Assembly: GCA_934090935.1 (NCBI GenBank)
Contig: CAKOKD010000007.1
Span: 1 to 55,848 of the forward strand
DNA: 55,848 nucleotides
Direction of reading: 5' to 3'
Source: an uncultured Bacilli bacterium
GTDB lineage: Bacteria; Bacillota_I; Bacilli_A; RF39; UBA660
Shown here piece by piece: positions 36,219 to 45,241 of this stretch. The notes under the pieces are model-generated. The model had not been told where the DNA came from and did not search any database. It saw only the letters and a program-made list of their open reading frames with translations. Position 1 is the stretch's first letter. Every line of letters begins with the position of its first letter. The position numbers and the translations under genes were made by a program.

Positions 36219-36835
36219 TGAATATAGGAAATGATTACTTAAATGTTGTAATAGAACGAAAAAAAATTAAGAATATATATTTTAGGATAAATGAAAAAAA
36301 TGAGATATATGTTACATGCTCTAAATATGTAAGCGATCGAGAAATCATGAGATTGCTTCAAAACAATGAAGAAAATCTAAAAAAGATGTATCAAAAAGTA
36401 AAGAAAAAGAGTGAAGAAACCGCGAAAGTATTGTTTCTTGGTAAAGAACTTGAATATATATATTATTCAAGGATAATACTTGATGATGCACGTATATTTG
36501 CTCCATCGATTGAAAGTGCAAATAAATATCTAGAAAGCATTTGTTTGAATGTATTTGAAGAGAGATTAAAACTTTATATAGATAAGTTTGACAATCTACC
36601 TAAGTTTAGGCTTAGAGTTAGAAAGATGAAAACTCGTTGGGGTGTTTGTAACCGCGGAAGTATGACAGTTACTTTAAATACGGAACTTATTCATAAAGAT
36701 CCATATTTAATAGATTATGTTATAGTTCATGAATTATCACATTTTGAGCATATGAATCATTCACGTGATTTTTGGAAATGTGTAGAAAGACATTATCCAA
36801 GATATAAAGAAGCTAGAAAGGAATTAAAGGGATAA
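36218..36835 (+). CDS. YgjP-type (DUF45) zinc metalloprotein
   Basis: 205 aa. The zincin motif HELSH is followed by HMNHSRDFW, so metal ligands would be the two His of HELSH and the His of NHS, with Glu as base. The preceding KMKTRWGVCNRGSMTVTLN is the usual YgjP-family signature (SRWGSCS..G.I.LN). It is probably a cytoplasmic hydrolase or peptidase; the substrate is unknown for the family. It overlaps the upstream gene by one base (TAATG) and the methyltransferase downstream in the same way. Confidence 0.88.
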   Translation: MNIGNDYLNVVIERKKIKNIYFRINEKNEIYVTCSKYVSDREIMRLLQNNEENLKKMYQKVKKKSEETAKVLFLGKELEYIYYSRIILDDARIFAPSIESANKYLESICLNVFEERLKLYIDKFDNLPKFRLRVRKMKTRWGVCNRGSMTVTLNTELIHKDPYLIDYVIVHELSHFEHMNHSRDFWKCVERHYPRYKEARKELKG

Positions 36836-37539
36836 TGATTGAATCAGTTAATAATGAGAAAATTAAAAACTATGCTAAATTGAACGATAAAAAATATCGT
36901 GATAAGAACAATTTATTTATTGTTGAAGGAGAGCATTTAGTTGAAGAAGCTTTATCCACATGTGTTGTTGAAGAGATATTTTCTCTTGATGAAAGAAAAA
37001 ATTCGACTATTGTAAGTGTTGATGTTATGAAAAAACTGAGCAATTTAACCAATCCTCCTAAAGTTCTTGCGGTTGTAAGGAAGTTTGATGAAAAAGAGAT
37101 AAAAGGTAATATCTTGATTCTTGATGATATTCAGGATCCAGGCAATTTAGGAACAATCATAAGAAGTGCAGTTTCTTTTGGTGTTGATACAATTGTAGCG
37201 TCTTTAAATACGGTAGATGTATATAATTCAAAAGTTATTAGAGCAAGTGAAGGAATGATTTTTAAAATAAACTATATAAAATGTGATATTGAATCATTTA
37301 TTCGCGATAATAAAGATAATTTCACCTTTATAACAACGGATGTAAAAAACGGAATGGATATAAATGATATACCTTTAGATAAAAATTATGCACTTATCAT
37401 GGGAAACGAAGGAAACGGTGTAAGGAAAAATATAAGCGAAATTGTAGAAAATAAGGTGCATATTAAGATGAGTGATAAATGCGAGTCATTGAATGTATCT
37501 ATTGCTACATCGATACTTTTGTATGAACTATATAAATAG
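36835..37539 (+). CDS. SpoU/TrmH-family RNA 2'-O-methyltransferase
   Basis: 234 aa with a knotted SPOUT fold. An N-terminal substrate-binding part (ESVNNEKIKNYAKLNDKKYR, FIVEGEHLVEEAL) precedes the SAM-binding motifs LDDIQDPGNLGTIIRSAVSF, ALIMGNEGNGVRKNI and SLNVSIATSILLYEL. It resembles RlmB/TsnR-like 23S rRNA methylases, but the exact nucleotide target cannot be read. It is the last gene of the der operon, followed by a terminator. Confidence 0.92.
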   Translation: MIESVNNEKIKNYAKLNDKKYRDKNNLFIVEGEHLVEEALSTCVVEEIFSLDERKNSTIVSVDVMKKLSNLTNPPKVLAVVRKFDEKEIKGNILILDDIQDPGNLGTIIRSAVSFGVDTIVASLNTVDVYNSKVIRASEGMIFKINYIKCDIESFIRDNKDNFTFITTDVKNGMDINDIPLDKNYALIMGNEGNGVRKNISEIVENKVHIKMSDKCESLNVSIATSILLYELYK

Positions 37540-37547
37540 AATATTGA

Positions 37548-37578
37548 TTTGTAAACTAAGCGTTTGCAAATTTTTTTT
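37548..37578 (+). terminator. Terminator of the der operon
   Basis: Stem TTTGTAAAC (37548-37556) with GTTTGCAAA (37562-37570, one U-G pair), 5-base loop, T8 (37571-37578). Confidence 0.8.
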
Positions 37579-37597
37579 GCAAAAATAATAAAATGTT

Positions 37598-37633
37598 TTG
37601 AAAATACTTGAAAATCGGGGGGGGTATTATAAA
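37598..37633 (+). promoter_or_regulatory. Promoter of the glycine-rich protein, with G8 in the spacer
   Basis: -10-like TATTATAAA (37625-37633). Two TTGAAA boxes lie upstream at 37598-37603 and 37608-37613. From the nearer box to TATAAA (37628) the spacer is 14 bp and includes the G8 tract, shorter than the 17 bp seen at other promoters here. Confidence 0.55.
37617..37624 (+). repeat. G8 homopolymer in the promoter spacer
   Basis: Eight consecutive G immediately before the -10 of a surface-protein gene in an otherwise AT-rich region. Length changes would alter -35/-10 spacing. Confidence 0.9.
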
Positions 37634-37662
37634 ATAAAAAAGTAAGATGCGAAGGTGTAGAA

Positions 37663-39927
37663 ATGAGAAAGACGACAATAATGCTAGTTACTGTTTTATT
37701 TATGATAATAGGATATGCAGCATATAATGCAACAGTAAATATATATGGGTTAGGTAAAATATCAGAAAACATAAGTGATTTTAAAGTATATTTAGATAAT
37801 TTAAAAGTAAATGATACGGAAAGTACAGGAATAAATGAAGCAAAAGAAGAATTTACTTTAAGCAATATAGATGGAAATATAAGTATAGATATAGTAAATG
37901 ATTCAACAGAATATGATACAGAAAGTTATCTTGAGTGTGTTAAAAATAATATTTGGGATTTTGATTATACTGGTGGAGAACAAACATTTACAGCGCCAGT
38001 AAGTGGAACATACAAGTTAGAAACTTGGGGAGCACAAGGTGGAGATTCATTAAAAAATGTTGGAGGCTATGGCGGATACTCGGTTGGTACAAAGAAACTT
38101 AATAAAGATGACGTTTTATATGTAAACGTTGGAGGTGCTGGAAAACAAGTTACAAACGGCACTGATAATGGAGGATACAATGGTGGCGGAGCAGTATATG
38201 TAGTTAATGTATGTAGTAATACTTTTGGAAGTGGAGGCGGAGCAACACATATAGCAAATACATCAGGGCAGTTATCTACATTGTCTAAATCATTGGATAA
38301 AATATTAATCGTGTCATCAGGAGGAGCAGGAGCAAGCTATAGATATTGTAGTGCAAGTGATGTCATGTATGGAGATGGAGGTTCCGGAGGCGGAATAATA
38401 GGAAGTTCGCCTAAAATGTATAGCACATGGGAAAATTTAATTGCTATAGGCGGAAGCCAAACAAGCGGAGGAACAGGTGGAACAACTAATAAAGAATCTG
38501 GAACGACGAATGGAGCATTTGGTAAAGGCGGGTCTTATAGTAGAACAGGTGGATATACTGGTCAAGCTGGAGGCGGCGGCGGACTTTATGGTGGCGGTTT
38601 AGGATTGTTTGCGTCAGGAGCTGGTGGTTCGGGTTACATAGGGAATTCTAATTTATCCGAAAAATCAATGTATTGTTATAACTGTACTGAATCTAGTGAA
38701 GAGTCAACAAAAACTATATCAACTACATGTACAAGTGCAACACCAACAGCAAACTGTGCAAAATCCGGTAACGGATATGTACGTATTACTCTAGTTTCAA
38801 GTGACGAAATAGAAAAAATATCAACAGAAGTGGTAACTATAGAAGCCCAAGATAAGAAAAAAGTAACCTTAGAAAATATAAATACAGGCAGTTTAACTTG
38901 TAAGTTAAAAGTTAATAAATTATCACGAACAACTAAAGAAGAAAAATATATAGGTTCAACAGAATGGGCGTTTGATTATACTGGTGGTAGACAAGTTTTT
39001 ACAGCTCCAATGAGCGGAAGTTATAAAATAGAGCTCTGGGGAGCAAGTGGCGGTGATGCTATAAATGCATTTGGCGGATATGGTGCTTATGTTTCTGGAG
39101 AAATCGATTTAGCTAAAAAAACTAATCTATATATTTATGTTGGTGGTCAAGGTAAAGCCTCAACTAGCGGAAAATCTGAATTTGTATCGGGCGGCTTTAA
39201 TGGAGGCGGATATACCAATGGACAGGATTGCTGCTCTAGATCTTTTGGAACTGGAGGAGGCGCTACTGATGTTAGAATAAAGGATGGTGCTTGGGATAAT
39301 GATGCATCTCTTTCAAGCAGAATTATGGTCGCTGGAGGAGGTGGTGGATCGTTTGATGGAATAAATTACACTCATCTAGTACTTAATGGCGGTTCTGGCG
39401 GAACCTTAAATGGAAATGCTGGTGTTCAATCGAGCAATGCGAAAGACCAATATTGTAATGGCCTTGGAGGAACTCAAACCTCTGGTGGCGCAATTAACTC
39501 TACAGGAACCTATTGTACATCTCAATATGTTTCACAAACTGGTGGTGGTACTATAACAGGTGCTTTTGGAAAAGGCGGATCTAATACAACTTATAATACT
39601 ATGTCCTCCGGTGGAGGTGGAGGATACTATGGCGGTTCATCAAGTGGTCATATTGCTTCTGGCGGAGGCGGATCATCATATATTTCAGGATATCTTGGAT
39701 GTGTTGCAATCACTTCAGAAAGCAACAGATCTCCGCGAAAAGATTCTAAAGCAAATAAGTGTGCAGATGGAACATCGGATATAACATGTTCTTATCATTA
39801 TAGTGGATATATATTTACTAATACTACTATGATCTCTGGAAGAAAAACTATGCCCACCCATGATGGAACCAACACTGCTGTTGGAAATAATGGCAATGGA
39901 TATGCTAAAGTGACTCTTTTAAACTAA
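37663..39927 (+). CDS. Secreted protein with two ALK/LTK-like glycine-rich modules
   Basis: 754 aa. An N-terminal hydrophobic segment (TTIMLVTVLFMIIGYAAYNA) is a signal peptide or anchor, followed by ~85 residues (ISDFKVYLDNLKVN...) of an unnamed domain. Module 1 (~100-385) opens FDYTGGEQTFTAPVSGTYKL and ends with MYCYNCTESSEES and NCAKSGNGYVRIT. A linker with IEAQDKKKVT and KLSRTTKEEKY leads to module 2 (~420-754), opening FDYTGGRQVFTAPMSGSYKI. Glycine runs alternate with hydrophobic strands as in the ALK/LTK glycine-rich domain. It is paralogous to the partial gene at 1-1110. GAAGGTG precedes the ATG. Expression may be phase-variable through the G8 promoter tract. Confidence 0.87.
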   Translation: MRKTTIMLVTVLFMIIGYAAYNATVNIYGLGKISENISDFKVYLDNLKVNDTESTGINEAKEEFTLSNIDGNISIDIVNDSTEYDTESYLECVKNNIWDFDYTGGEQTFTAPVSGTYKLETWGAQGGDSLKNVGGYGGYSVGTKKLNKDDVLYVNVGGAGKQVTNGTDNGGYNGGGAVYVVNVCSNTFGSGGGATHIANTSGQLSTLSKSLDKILIVSSGGAGASYRYCSASDVMYGDGGSGGGIIGSSPKMYSTWENLIAIGGSQTSGGTGGTTNKESGTTNGAFGKGGSYSRTGGYTGQAGGGGGLYGGGLGLFASGAGGSGYIGNSNLSEKSMYCYNCTESSEESTKTISTTCTSATPTANCAKSGNGYVRITLVSSDEIEKISTEVVTIEAQDKKKVTLENINTGSLTCKLKVNKLSRTTKEEKYIGSTEWAFDYTGGRQVFTAPMSGSYKIELWGASGGDAINAFGGYGAYVSGEIDLAKKTNLYIYVGGQGKASTSGKSEFVSGGFNGGGYTNGQDCCSRSFGTGGGATDVRIKDGAWDNDASLSSRIMVAGGGGGSFDGINYTHLVLNGGSGGTLNGNAGVQSSNAKDQYCNGLGGTQTSGGAINSTGTYCTSQYVSQTGGGTITGAFGKGGSNTTYNTMSSGGGGGYYGGSSSGHIASGGGGSSYISGYLGCVAITSESNRSPRKDSKANKCADGTSDITCSYHYSGYIFTNTTMISGRKTMPTHDGTNTAVGNNGNGYAKVTLLN
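38707..38793 (+). repeat. Module-end repeat shared with bases 1-87
   Basis: By eye, roughly four of five bases match bases 1-87 (AAAACTAT.TCAACTACATG at the start, CGTATTACT at the end). The matching module start (around 37966 and 240) is also similar. These two loci could recombine. Confidence 0.7.
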
Positions 39928-39930
39928 CTC

Positions 39931-39953
39931 GCGCTTAAATTAAGCGCTTTTTT
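39931..39953 (+). terminator. Terminator after the glycine-rich protein
   Basis: Stem GCGCTTA (39931-39937) with TAAGCGC (39941-39947), 3-base loop, T6 (39948-39953). Confidence 0.88.
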
Positions 39954-39981
39954 ATAGATATTTTGATGATTCTTTGATAAA

Positions 39982-40686
39982 ATGAGTATGGTGGTAGAAT
40001 TGAAAGACTTATCTTTTCTTAAAAGTTCTAAAATTGCTCATAGAGGTATTTTTGACAATAAAAGAATATATGAAAACACGCTTAGTGCATTTGTAAGAGC
40101 AATAAAATATAAATATATAATTCATATAGATGTACATATGTTGAAGGATGGAACTATCATATGTTTTCATGATGAAGACATGTTTAGACTTTTACATGTT
40201 GAGGGTAAAATTGATACTTTGAGCTATGAAGAGCTTTCATATATAGCTAAATATAAAATTCCAACTTTAGAGGAAACTTTAGAAGAAATAGATGGTAAAG
40301 TGCCTGTAATTATTGAAATGCGTAATGTATCAAAAAAACATGAGTTTGAGCTAAATATTACTAAAATTCTTGATGATTATAAAGGATTATTTGCAGTACA
40401 ATCTTTTTATTTAAGTATTTTAAAATGGTTTTATAAGAACAGACCAAACTATGTTATAGGTTATTTGGTTTGTAAAAAGAATTGTATGAAGGATTATTTT
40501 TTTAAAAAATATGACTATTTGAATATAAATATTTTGCTTTATAATGATAAGCGTATAAAAAGAATTCGTTCGAATAAATTGGTTATTGGCTATAAAGTTA
40601 TTTCCTTAAACGAATATCAAAAAGTGTCGTATTTATATGATAACTTAGAATTTGATAATATACTTGAAATAGATACACCCTTGTAA
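39982..40686 (+). CDS. Glycerophosphodiester phosphodiesterase-like protein
   Basis: 234 aa TIM-barrel GDPD family, cytoplasmic by lack of signal. It has AHRGIFDN (His20, Arg21), ENTLSAF (Glu31, Asn32), HIDVHMLKDGT, HD (His63-Asp64) and PVIIEM. Family members hydrolyse glycerophosphodiesters to glycerol-3-phosphate. The usual metal pair ExD (E-[LI]-D) is HID here (residues 48-50), so one metal-ligand Glu is His; activity or substrate may differ. The start is uncertain: ATG 39982 or 39988, or a TTG near 40000 that follows GGTGG. Confidence 0.85.
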   Translation: MSMVVELKDLSFLKSSKIAHRGIFDNKRIYENTLSAFVRAIKYKYIIHIDVHMLKDGTIICFHDEDMFRLLHVEGKIDTLSYEELSYIAKYKIPTLEETLEEIDGKVPVIIEMRNVSKKHEFELNITKILDDYKGLFAVQSFYLSILKWFYKNRPNYVIGYLVCKKNCMKDYFFKKYDYLNINILLYNDKRIKRIRSNKLVIGYKVISLNEYQKVSYLYDNLEFDNILEIDTPL

Positions 40687-40715
40687 TATAATAAAACAAA
40701 AGTTGGAGGAAAATA

Positions 40716-41192
40716 ATGGGAAAAATGTATGTTGGAAAATATGTTAATACTCATGGAATCAAGGGCGAGATTAAAATATTAAGTGATATTGATCATAAAA
40801 GTGAAGTATTTAAAATAGGTAACGTCTTAAATATTGCTCTTAAAGATTTCAAGATAAAAAGCTATCGTGTACATAAAAATTATGATATGGTTTCTTTTGA
40901 GGGGATTGATGATATAAATCAAATTCTTTCTCTTAAAGGGAATAAGGTGTTTATTGATAGAACAATTCTTCCTTCTGACATTATTTTCTATGAAGACCTT
41001 TTAAATCATACACTTATGGTTGATGGGTGTGTTTTTGGAAGTGTTAATGATTACATAAATGGAGTAAATCCTCTTTTAAAATGTGATCATGATGGTAAAA
41101 CGTTTTATATTCCTCTAAACGGAAATTTTATAAAAAAGATAACTGATGATGTTATTGAATTAGATGAATCTGCAAAGGAGCTAATAATATGA
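40716..41192 (+). CDS. rimM: 16S rRNA processing factor RimM
   Basis: 158-aa 30S maturation factor binding S19. The N-terminal barrel starts VGKYVNTHGIKGEIKILSD; the C-terminal PRC-barrel has GSVNDYINGVNPLLKCDHDG and FYIPLNGNFIKKI. GGAGG precedes the ATG. Its stop TGA (41190-41192) overlaps the trmD ATG (ATGA), proof that TGA is a stop in this genome. rpsP and rplS, its frequent neighbours, are not adjacent. Confidence 0.93.
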   Translation: MGKMYVGKYVNTHGIKGEIKILSDIDHKSEVFKIGNVLNIALKDFKIKSYRVHKNYDMVSFEGIDDINQILSLKGNKVFIDRTILPSDIIFYEDLLNHTLMVDGCVFGSVNDYINGVNPLLKCDHDGKTFYIPLNGNFIKKITDDVIELDESAKELII

Positions 41193-41851
41193 AAATAAGT
41201 ATATTAACTCTTTTTCCAGAGATGTTTGATAATTTTAAATCGACTTCGATTATTAAAAGAGCAATCGATAAAAATCTTGTTGATATAGAGGTCGTCAATA
41301 TTCGTGATTTTTCTACATTAAACAATAAACAAGTTGATGATACACCATATGGTGGTGGTTCTGGTATGGTAATGCGTGTTGATATCGTGGTATCAGCAAT
41401 AAGATCCGTTAAAGATGCTGATTCAATCGTAATTCTTTTAAGCCCAGCTGGAACGACGTTTAAACAAAGCGTTGCATATGATTTAAGCACTAAAAAACAC
41501 TTAATATTTGTTTGCGGTCATTATGAGGGAATTGACGAGAGAATTTTAAACTATGTTGATATGGAATTGTCAATTGGTGATTTTATCGTTACGGGTGGAG
41601 AAATACCTACTATGGCTATGGCGGATGCAATTATTAGACTTATTCCAGGAGTTATAAAAAGTGAATCAAGCGAGCAAGAATCGTTTAATGATTGTCTTTT
41701 AGATTATCCAGTGTATACTCGCCCAAGTGAGTTTGAAGGTCATATGGTACCTGAGGTATTAAAAAGCGGAAATCATGCTTTAATTGATAAATGGAGAAAA
41801 GACGCTAGAGTCAAAAAAACTGAAGAAAAAAGACCGGATTTACTAAAATAA
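41189..41851 (+). CDS. trmD: tRNA (guanine-N1-)-methyltransferase TrmD
   Basis: 220-aa SPOUT enzyme making m1G37 in tRNAs to prevent frameshifting. Signatures: ISILTLFPEMFDNF, DDTPYGGGSGMVMR, FVCGHYEGIDERI, ELSIGDFIVTGGEIPTMAM and LLDYPVYTRPSEFEGHMVPE. Coupled to rimM by a 4-base overlap. Confidence 0.97.
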   Translation: MKISILTLFPEMFDNFKSTSIIKRAIDKNLVDIEVVNIRDFSTLNNKQVDDTPYGGGSGMVMRVDIVVSAIRSVKDADSIVILLSPAGTTFKQSVAYDLSTKKHLIFVCGHYEGIDERILNYVDMELSIGDFIVTGGEIPTMAMADAIIRLIPGVIKSESSEQESFNDCLLDYPVYTRPSEFEGHMVPEVLKSGNHALIDKWRKDARVKKTEEKRPDLLK

Positions 41852-41863
41852 TAGGAGGAAATT

Positions 41864-42295
41864 ATGAAAACATATGTGCTATCCAAAAAGAAAATTAATG
41901 GATTAATTGATTATTTTGAATATGATTCCGATGGATATGTATATTATCCTAAAATAGATGCTGGTTTATCTCACGGAGTAAATATCAGGGATAAATATCT
42001 AATAAGTATTCTTTTATACAACTTTGATAATATGTTTGATAAACTAACGAAAAGTATATACGCATATGTTACAAGTGATGATGATAACGATGATGCTGTT
42101 TCAATGCTTTTAGATGAGGTTTCTAGACTTAAAAGTATTGTTGAACTTGAATATAAGAAACATCTTTCTATTGATAAATATAAAGAATATTTAAATAAAC
42201 TTTATTATCTTGACAGTGAACTAAATAGAAAAAAAGCTATATTGAGATACAATCAAGAGATGGATTATGAGATGAGTCGAGGTAGAAGTAGATAA
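41864..42295 (+). CDS. Unknown small protein downstream of trmD
   Basis: 143 aa, no signal or TM, no family recognised. The N-terminal ~50 residues look like compact beta structure (KTYVLSKKKINGLIDYF, DGYVYYPKID). The rest is charged and helical and ends Arg-rich (MSRGRSR). AGGAGG (41853-41858) gives it a strong ribosome-binding site, and it follows trmD by 12 bases, so it is a real gene of the rimM-trmD operon. Confidence 0.78.
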   Translation: MKTYVLSKKKINGLIDYFEYDSDGYVYYPKIDAGLSHGVNIRDKYLISILLYNFDNMFDKLTKSIYAYVTSDDDNDDAVSMLLDEVSRLKSIVELEYKKHLSIDKYKEYLNKLYYLDSELNRKKAILRYNQEMDYEMSRGRSR

Positions 42296-42305
42296 GTCTT
42301 TTTAC

Positions 42306-42334
42306 TTGATTTTAAGATTTAATTACTATATAAT
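42306..42334 (+). promoter_or_regulatory. Promoter of tig
   Basis: -35 TTGATT (42306-42311), 17-bp spacer, -10 TATAAT (42329-42334). Confidence 0.75.
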
Positions 42335-42362
42335 ATTTTAAGTAAACGAAAGGAAGAAATAT

Positions 42363-43607
42363 ATGAAAAACGTAAAAACAATTAAGGTTTTAGTTGAAGG
42401 TGCTGATTGGGAAAAATGTCTTGATCAAGCTTTTACAAAAAAGAAAAAAGATATAAAAGTAGATGGATTTAGAAAAGGTGCAGTTCCAAAGAATGTATAT
42501 ATCAAAAAAGTTGGAATTGAATCACTTTTTATGGACGCATGTGATATTGCTGTAAATGAAAGATATGAAAGTGTTTTAAAAGAAGCAGATGTTGAACTTG
42601 CTTGTGAACCAAGTGTAAATATTTTATCTGTTGATAAGGACAAATGTGAGATCGAATTTACATTTATATCTAAACCAGAAGTTACTTTAGGAGCTTACAC
42701 TAAACTTGGAGTTAAACGTGAAGAAGTTAAAGTTACTAAAGAAGAAATCGCACATGAAATTGAACATATTAAAGAACATATGGCTGAAGTTGTTATCAAA
42801 GAAAATGGAACTATTGAAGAGGGAAACACAGCTGTAATCGACTTTGAAGGATTTGTTGATGGTAAAAAACTTGATGGAGGAACTGGAGCTAATTATCCAC
42901 TAGAAATTGGTTCAAATACATTTATTCCAGGATTTGAAAGTGGACTTATTGGAGCTAGTGTTGGAGAAACTCGTGAATTAAATCTAAAATTCCCAGAGAA
43001 CTATACTGAAGAACTTAAAAATAAAGATGTTCTATTTAAAGTTACAATAAGAGAAATTAAAGAAAGAGTTATGCCTGAAATGAATAAAGATTTCTTTGAA
43101 GATTTAGGAATTGAAGGTGTTGATTCTAAAGAAACTTTAGAGAGTCATGTTAAGGAAGAAATTGAACATAAAAAGAATCATGAAGCTGATGATAAATATA
43201 TTGATGAATTATTACATATTGCAACTGATAATATGAAAGTAGAAATCAATAATGAAATAATCGATTCTGAAGTAGAAAGAATGATTCAACAATATAGACA
43301 AGAATTAAGCATGCAAGGTGTTAGTCTAGAACAATATTTATCTATGACTGGTACTAAACTTGAAGATATGAAATCTATGATGAAACCTCAAGCCATAGCT
43401 AGAATTAAGACTAGATATTTACTTGAAGCTATCGTTGATGAAAAGAAAATTGAAGTTGATGATGAGGCTGTTGAAAAGGAAATTAAAGATGCTTGCGATA
43501 AGTATGGTATTGAAAGAGATGAATTCTTAAAATACGTTGGTGGAGAAGACGGAATCAGATACGATTTGAAAATGCGTAAAGCAATTGATATCATTAAAGA
43601 GGGTTAG
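42363..43607 (+). CDS. tig: Trigger factor
   Basis: 414-aa ribosome-bound chaperone with peptidyl-prolyl isomerase activity. The N-terminal ribosome-binding loop reads GFRKGAVPKNV (usual GFRKGK.P, so Lys replaced by Ala). The FKBP domain lies at ~150-245 (GNTAVIDFEGFVDGKKLDGG, FIPGFESGLIGASVGE). A helical C-terminal substrate cradle follows. Single-gene transcript with promoter and terminator. Confidence 0.96.
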   Translation: MKNVKTIKVLVEGADWEKCLDQAFTKKKKDIKVDGFRKGAVPKNVYIKKVGIESLFMDACDIAVNERYESVLKEADVELACEPSVNILSVDKDKCEIEFTFISKPEVTLGAYTKLGVKREEVKVTKEEIAHEIEHIKEHMAEVVIKENGTIEEGNTAVIDFEGFVDGKKLDGGTGANYPLEIGSNTFIPGFESGLIGASVGETRELNLKFPENYTEELKNKDVLFKVTIREIKERVMPEMNKDFFEDLGIEGVDSKETLESHVKEEIEHKKNHEADDKYIDELLHIATDNMKVEINNEIIDSEVERMIQQYRQELSMQGVSLEQYLSMTGTKLEDMKSMMKPQAIARIKTRYLLEAIVDEKKIEVDDEAVEKEIKDACDKYGIERDEFLKYVGGEDGIRYDLKMRKAIDIIKEG

Positions 43608-43619
43608 ACCTCTTTTTTT
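43596..43619. terminator. Terminator between tig and the convergent flippase gene
   Basis: Stem AAAGAGG (43596-43602) with CCTCTTT (43609-43615), 6-base loop, T-run to 43619. On the minus strand the hairpin is preceded by A-rich bases, so it may act for both convergent genes. Confidence 0.78.
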
Positions 43620-44901
43620 ATAAATAGTTTAGTTTCTTTAACTTGCTACGATTTAAATAAACAACGCATATAATGCTTACTATCTCGGATATTATTAATG
43701 GATAAATTCCTATACTAAAAAGGCAAGTTATTATCATAATGATCGTTTTAAAAATGGAACTTATTAGAGTTACTTTCATTGTATATGCCGAATAATTTAA
43801 TCCTTGTAGTGCGCTTACTAATGGGCCTTCTAAATAAAATATTGGAAAGAATATTGAAAGAGTTCTAATATAGTCATATCCTTTATTTGTGTTATATACA
43901 AGGCTTAATATTTTATCACCATTAAAGAATACAAAGGTACAGAATATTAAACCGATTAGAAATGAAATAAATAAGCTTTGTCTTAACCTTCTTTTCACAT
44001 AATCTTTGCTATCGAAATGTTTTGATATTTCTGGTATCAAAGTTGTATTTAATGCAAGGGTAAAAAATGAAGGCATTGTTAGTATAGGAATAACGTAGGC
44101 GTTATAAATGGCGTATTCACTTTCGATGAAGTTTGATGAATAACCGACAAATAAAAGCATATTAGTTAAGATAATTGGTTCTAAAAAGTAACAGATATTA
44201 CCGATTAATCTTGAGGATACTGAAGGAATCGATATACTAAATACATCATATGCGATTCCTTTTTTTGGTGTTAAATCATTTAAAGTGATGTGAATATTTT
44301 TAGGAGCGAAGAACAAATAGACGATTATTTGAACAAGTTCACATATCGCGGATATTATTATATATCCACTTACTGCATGCACTGGTGAAATACGCATGAG
44401 AGGTGGAATGATTAAAAATAGCAATATAAGTCTTGTTGCCTGTTCAAAGACACTAGAAACTGCATTCGGTAGCATGTTTTGTTTACCGAAATAATATCCC
44501 TTTATAATTCCTGATATTGTTGTAAATGGAATGACAAATGAAATGGATATTAATGGATAATATAGGTTTGGATTTTTTAGGAGATTATTAGCAAGAATTG
44601 GTGAAAAAGCGAATATCAGTGCAATCATACCAATATTAAAAAGAAGCGCAATTGGAATAATTGATGCAAATATATGTATTCCTCGATAATTGTTTCTTGC
44701 CATAATAACGCTTATGGCGTAGGGAAGACCAAGTTGAGTGATTGCTATTATAAGGGAATAACTTGGCATAATAAGAGAATAAAGATTGATTCCATCCTTA
44801 ATTATTCTTGTAAATATTATTTTTATAATGAAACCTAGAAGTTTGGTTGCAAGAGTGCCTAATAGTAGTATAATAGTTGACTTAACAAATGTATTTTTCA
44901 T
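43618..44901 (-). CDS. SpoVB/MurJ-like flippase (MOP superfamily)
   Basis: 427-aa polytopic membrane protein with ~12 hydrophobic segments. The start TIILLLGTLATKLLGFIIKI and FTRIIKDGINLYSLIMPSY fits the SpoVB/YtgP polysaccharide-exporter type. Members move lipid-linked precursors, including lipid II, across the membrane; a wall role fits with the PBPs nearby. It is somewhat shorter than the ~500 aa of typical SpoVB. AAAGGAGGAA precedes the ATG. It diverges from the comN-like gene. Confidence 0.88.
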   Translation of the reverse strand: MKNTFVKSTIILLLGTLATKLLGFIIKIIFTRIIKDGINLYSLIMPSYSLIIAITQLGLPYAISVIMARNNYRGIHIFASIIPIALLFNIGMIALIFAFSPILANNLLKNPNLYYPLISISFVIPFTTISGIIKGYYFGKQNMLPNAVSSVFEQATRLILLFLIIPPLMRISPVHAVSGYIIISAICELVQIIVYLFFAPKNIHITLNDLTPKKGIAYDVFSISIPSVSSRLIGNICYFLEPIILTNMLLFVGYSSNFIESEYAIYNAYVIPILTMPSFFTLALNTTLIPEISKHFDSKDYVKRRLRQSLFISFLIGLIFCTFVFFNGDKILSLVYNTNKGYDYIRTLSIFFPIFYLEGPLVSALQGLNYSAYTMKVTLISSIFKTIIMIITCLFSIGIYPLIISEIVSIICVVYLNRSKLKKLNYL

Positions 44902-44981
44902 GCTTCCTCCTTTAAATTTAAAACAAAATATTATATAATAATATATGTAAAAATATTCTTAATTATTAAAGGAGGAATATT

Positions 44982-45239
44982 ATGAATACAAAAATAAATA
45001 CTCAAAAAGACTTATATAATAAAGTATTACCAGCATTAAAAACAAAAAGACATGAACTTGTATCTGCTGGAATACGTATTGTAAAAGAAGAAGATATTTG
45101 GGAATATAATAAGCAAAAAAAGTGGAGAAATGCTACAAGTTTGACTTTGGCTGGGATTGTTGATGATATTTTGAATACTGATAATAAAGAATATGAGGAT
45201 TTTGTAGTAAAAAAAATAAATAATATACAGGGTGAATAA
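44982..45239 (+). CDS. ComN-like post-transcriptional regulator
   Basis: 85 aa. The pattern LYNKVLPALKTKRHELVSAG, EEDIWEY...KKWRNA and LAGIVDDILNT matches the Bacillus ComN family (LY..I.P.L..K..EF...GY..V.EEDIW....KKWKK....L..LV.DIL). ComN controls comE mRNA in Bacillus; here no com operon is adjacent. Strong AAAGGAGGAA site. rel follows after 2 bases, so the two are co-expressed. Confidence 0.82.
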   Translation: MNTKINTQKDLYNKVLPALKTKRHELVSAGIRIVKEEDIWEYNKQKKWRNATSLTLAGIVDDILNTDNKEYEDFVVKKINNIQGE

Positions 45240-45241
45240 TA

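Noticed and set aside
41189..41192. Possible TGA=Trp code (mollicute-like genome)
   Set aside because: rimM ends with TGA inside an ATGA overlap with trmD, and dtd also ends with TGA at the normal family length; Trp is encoded by TGG.
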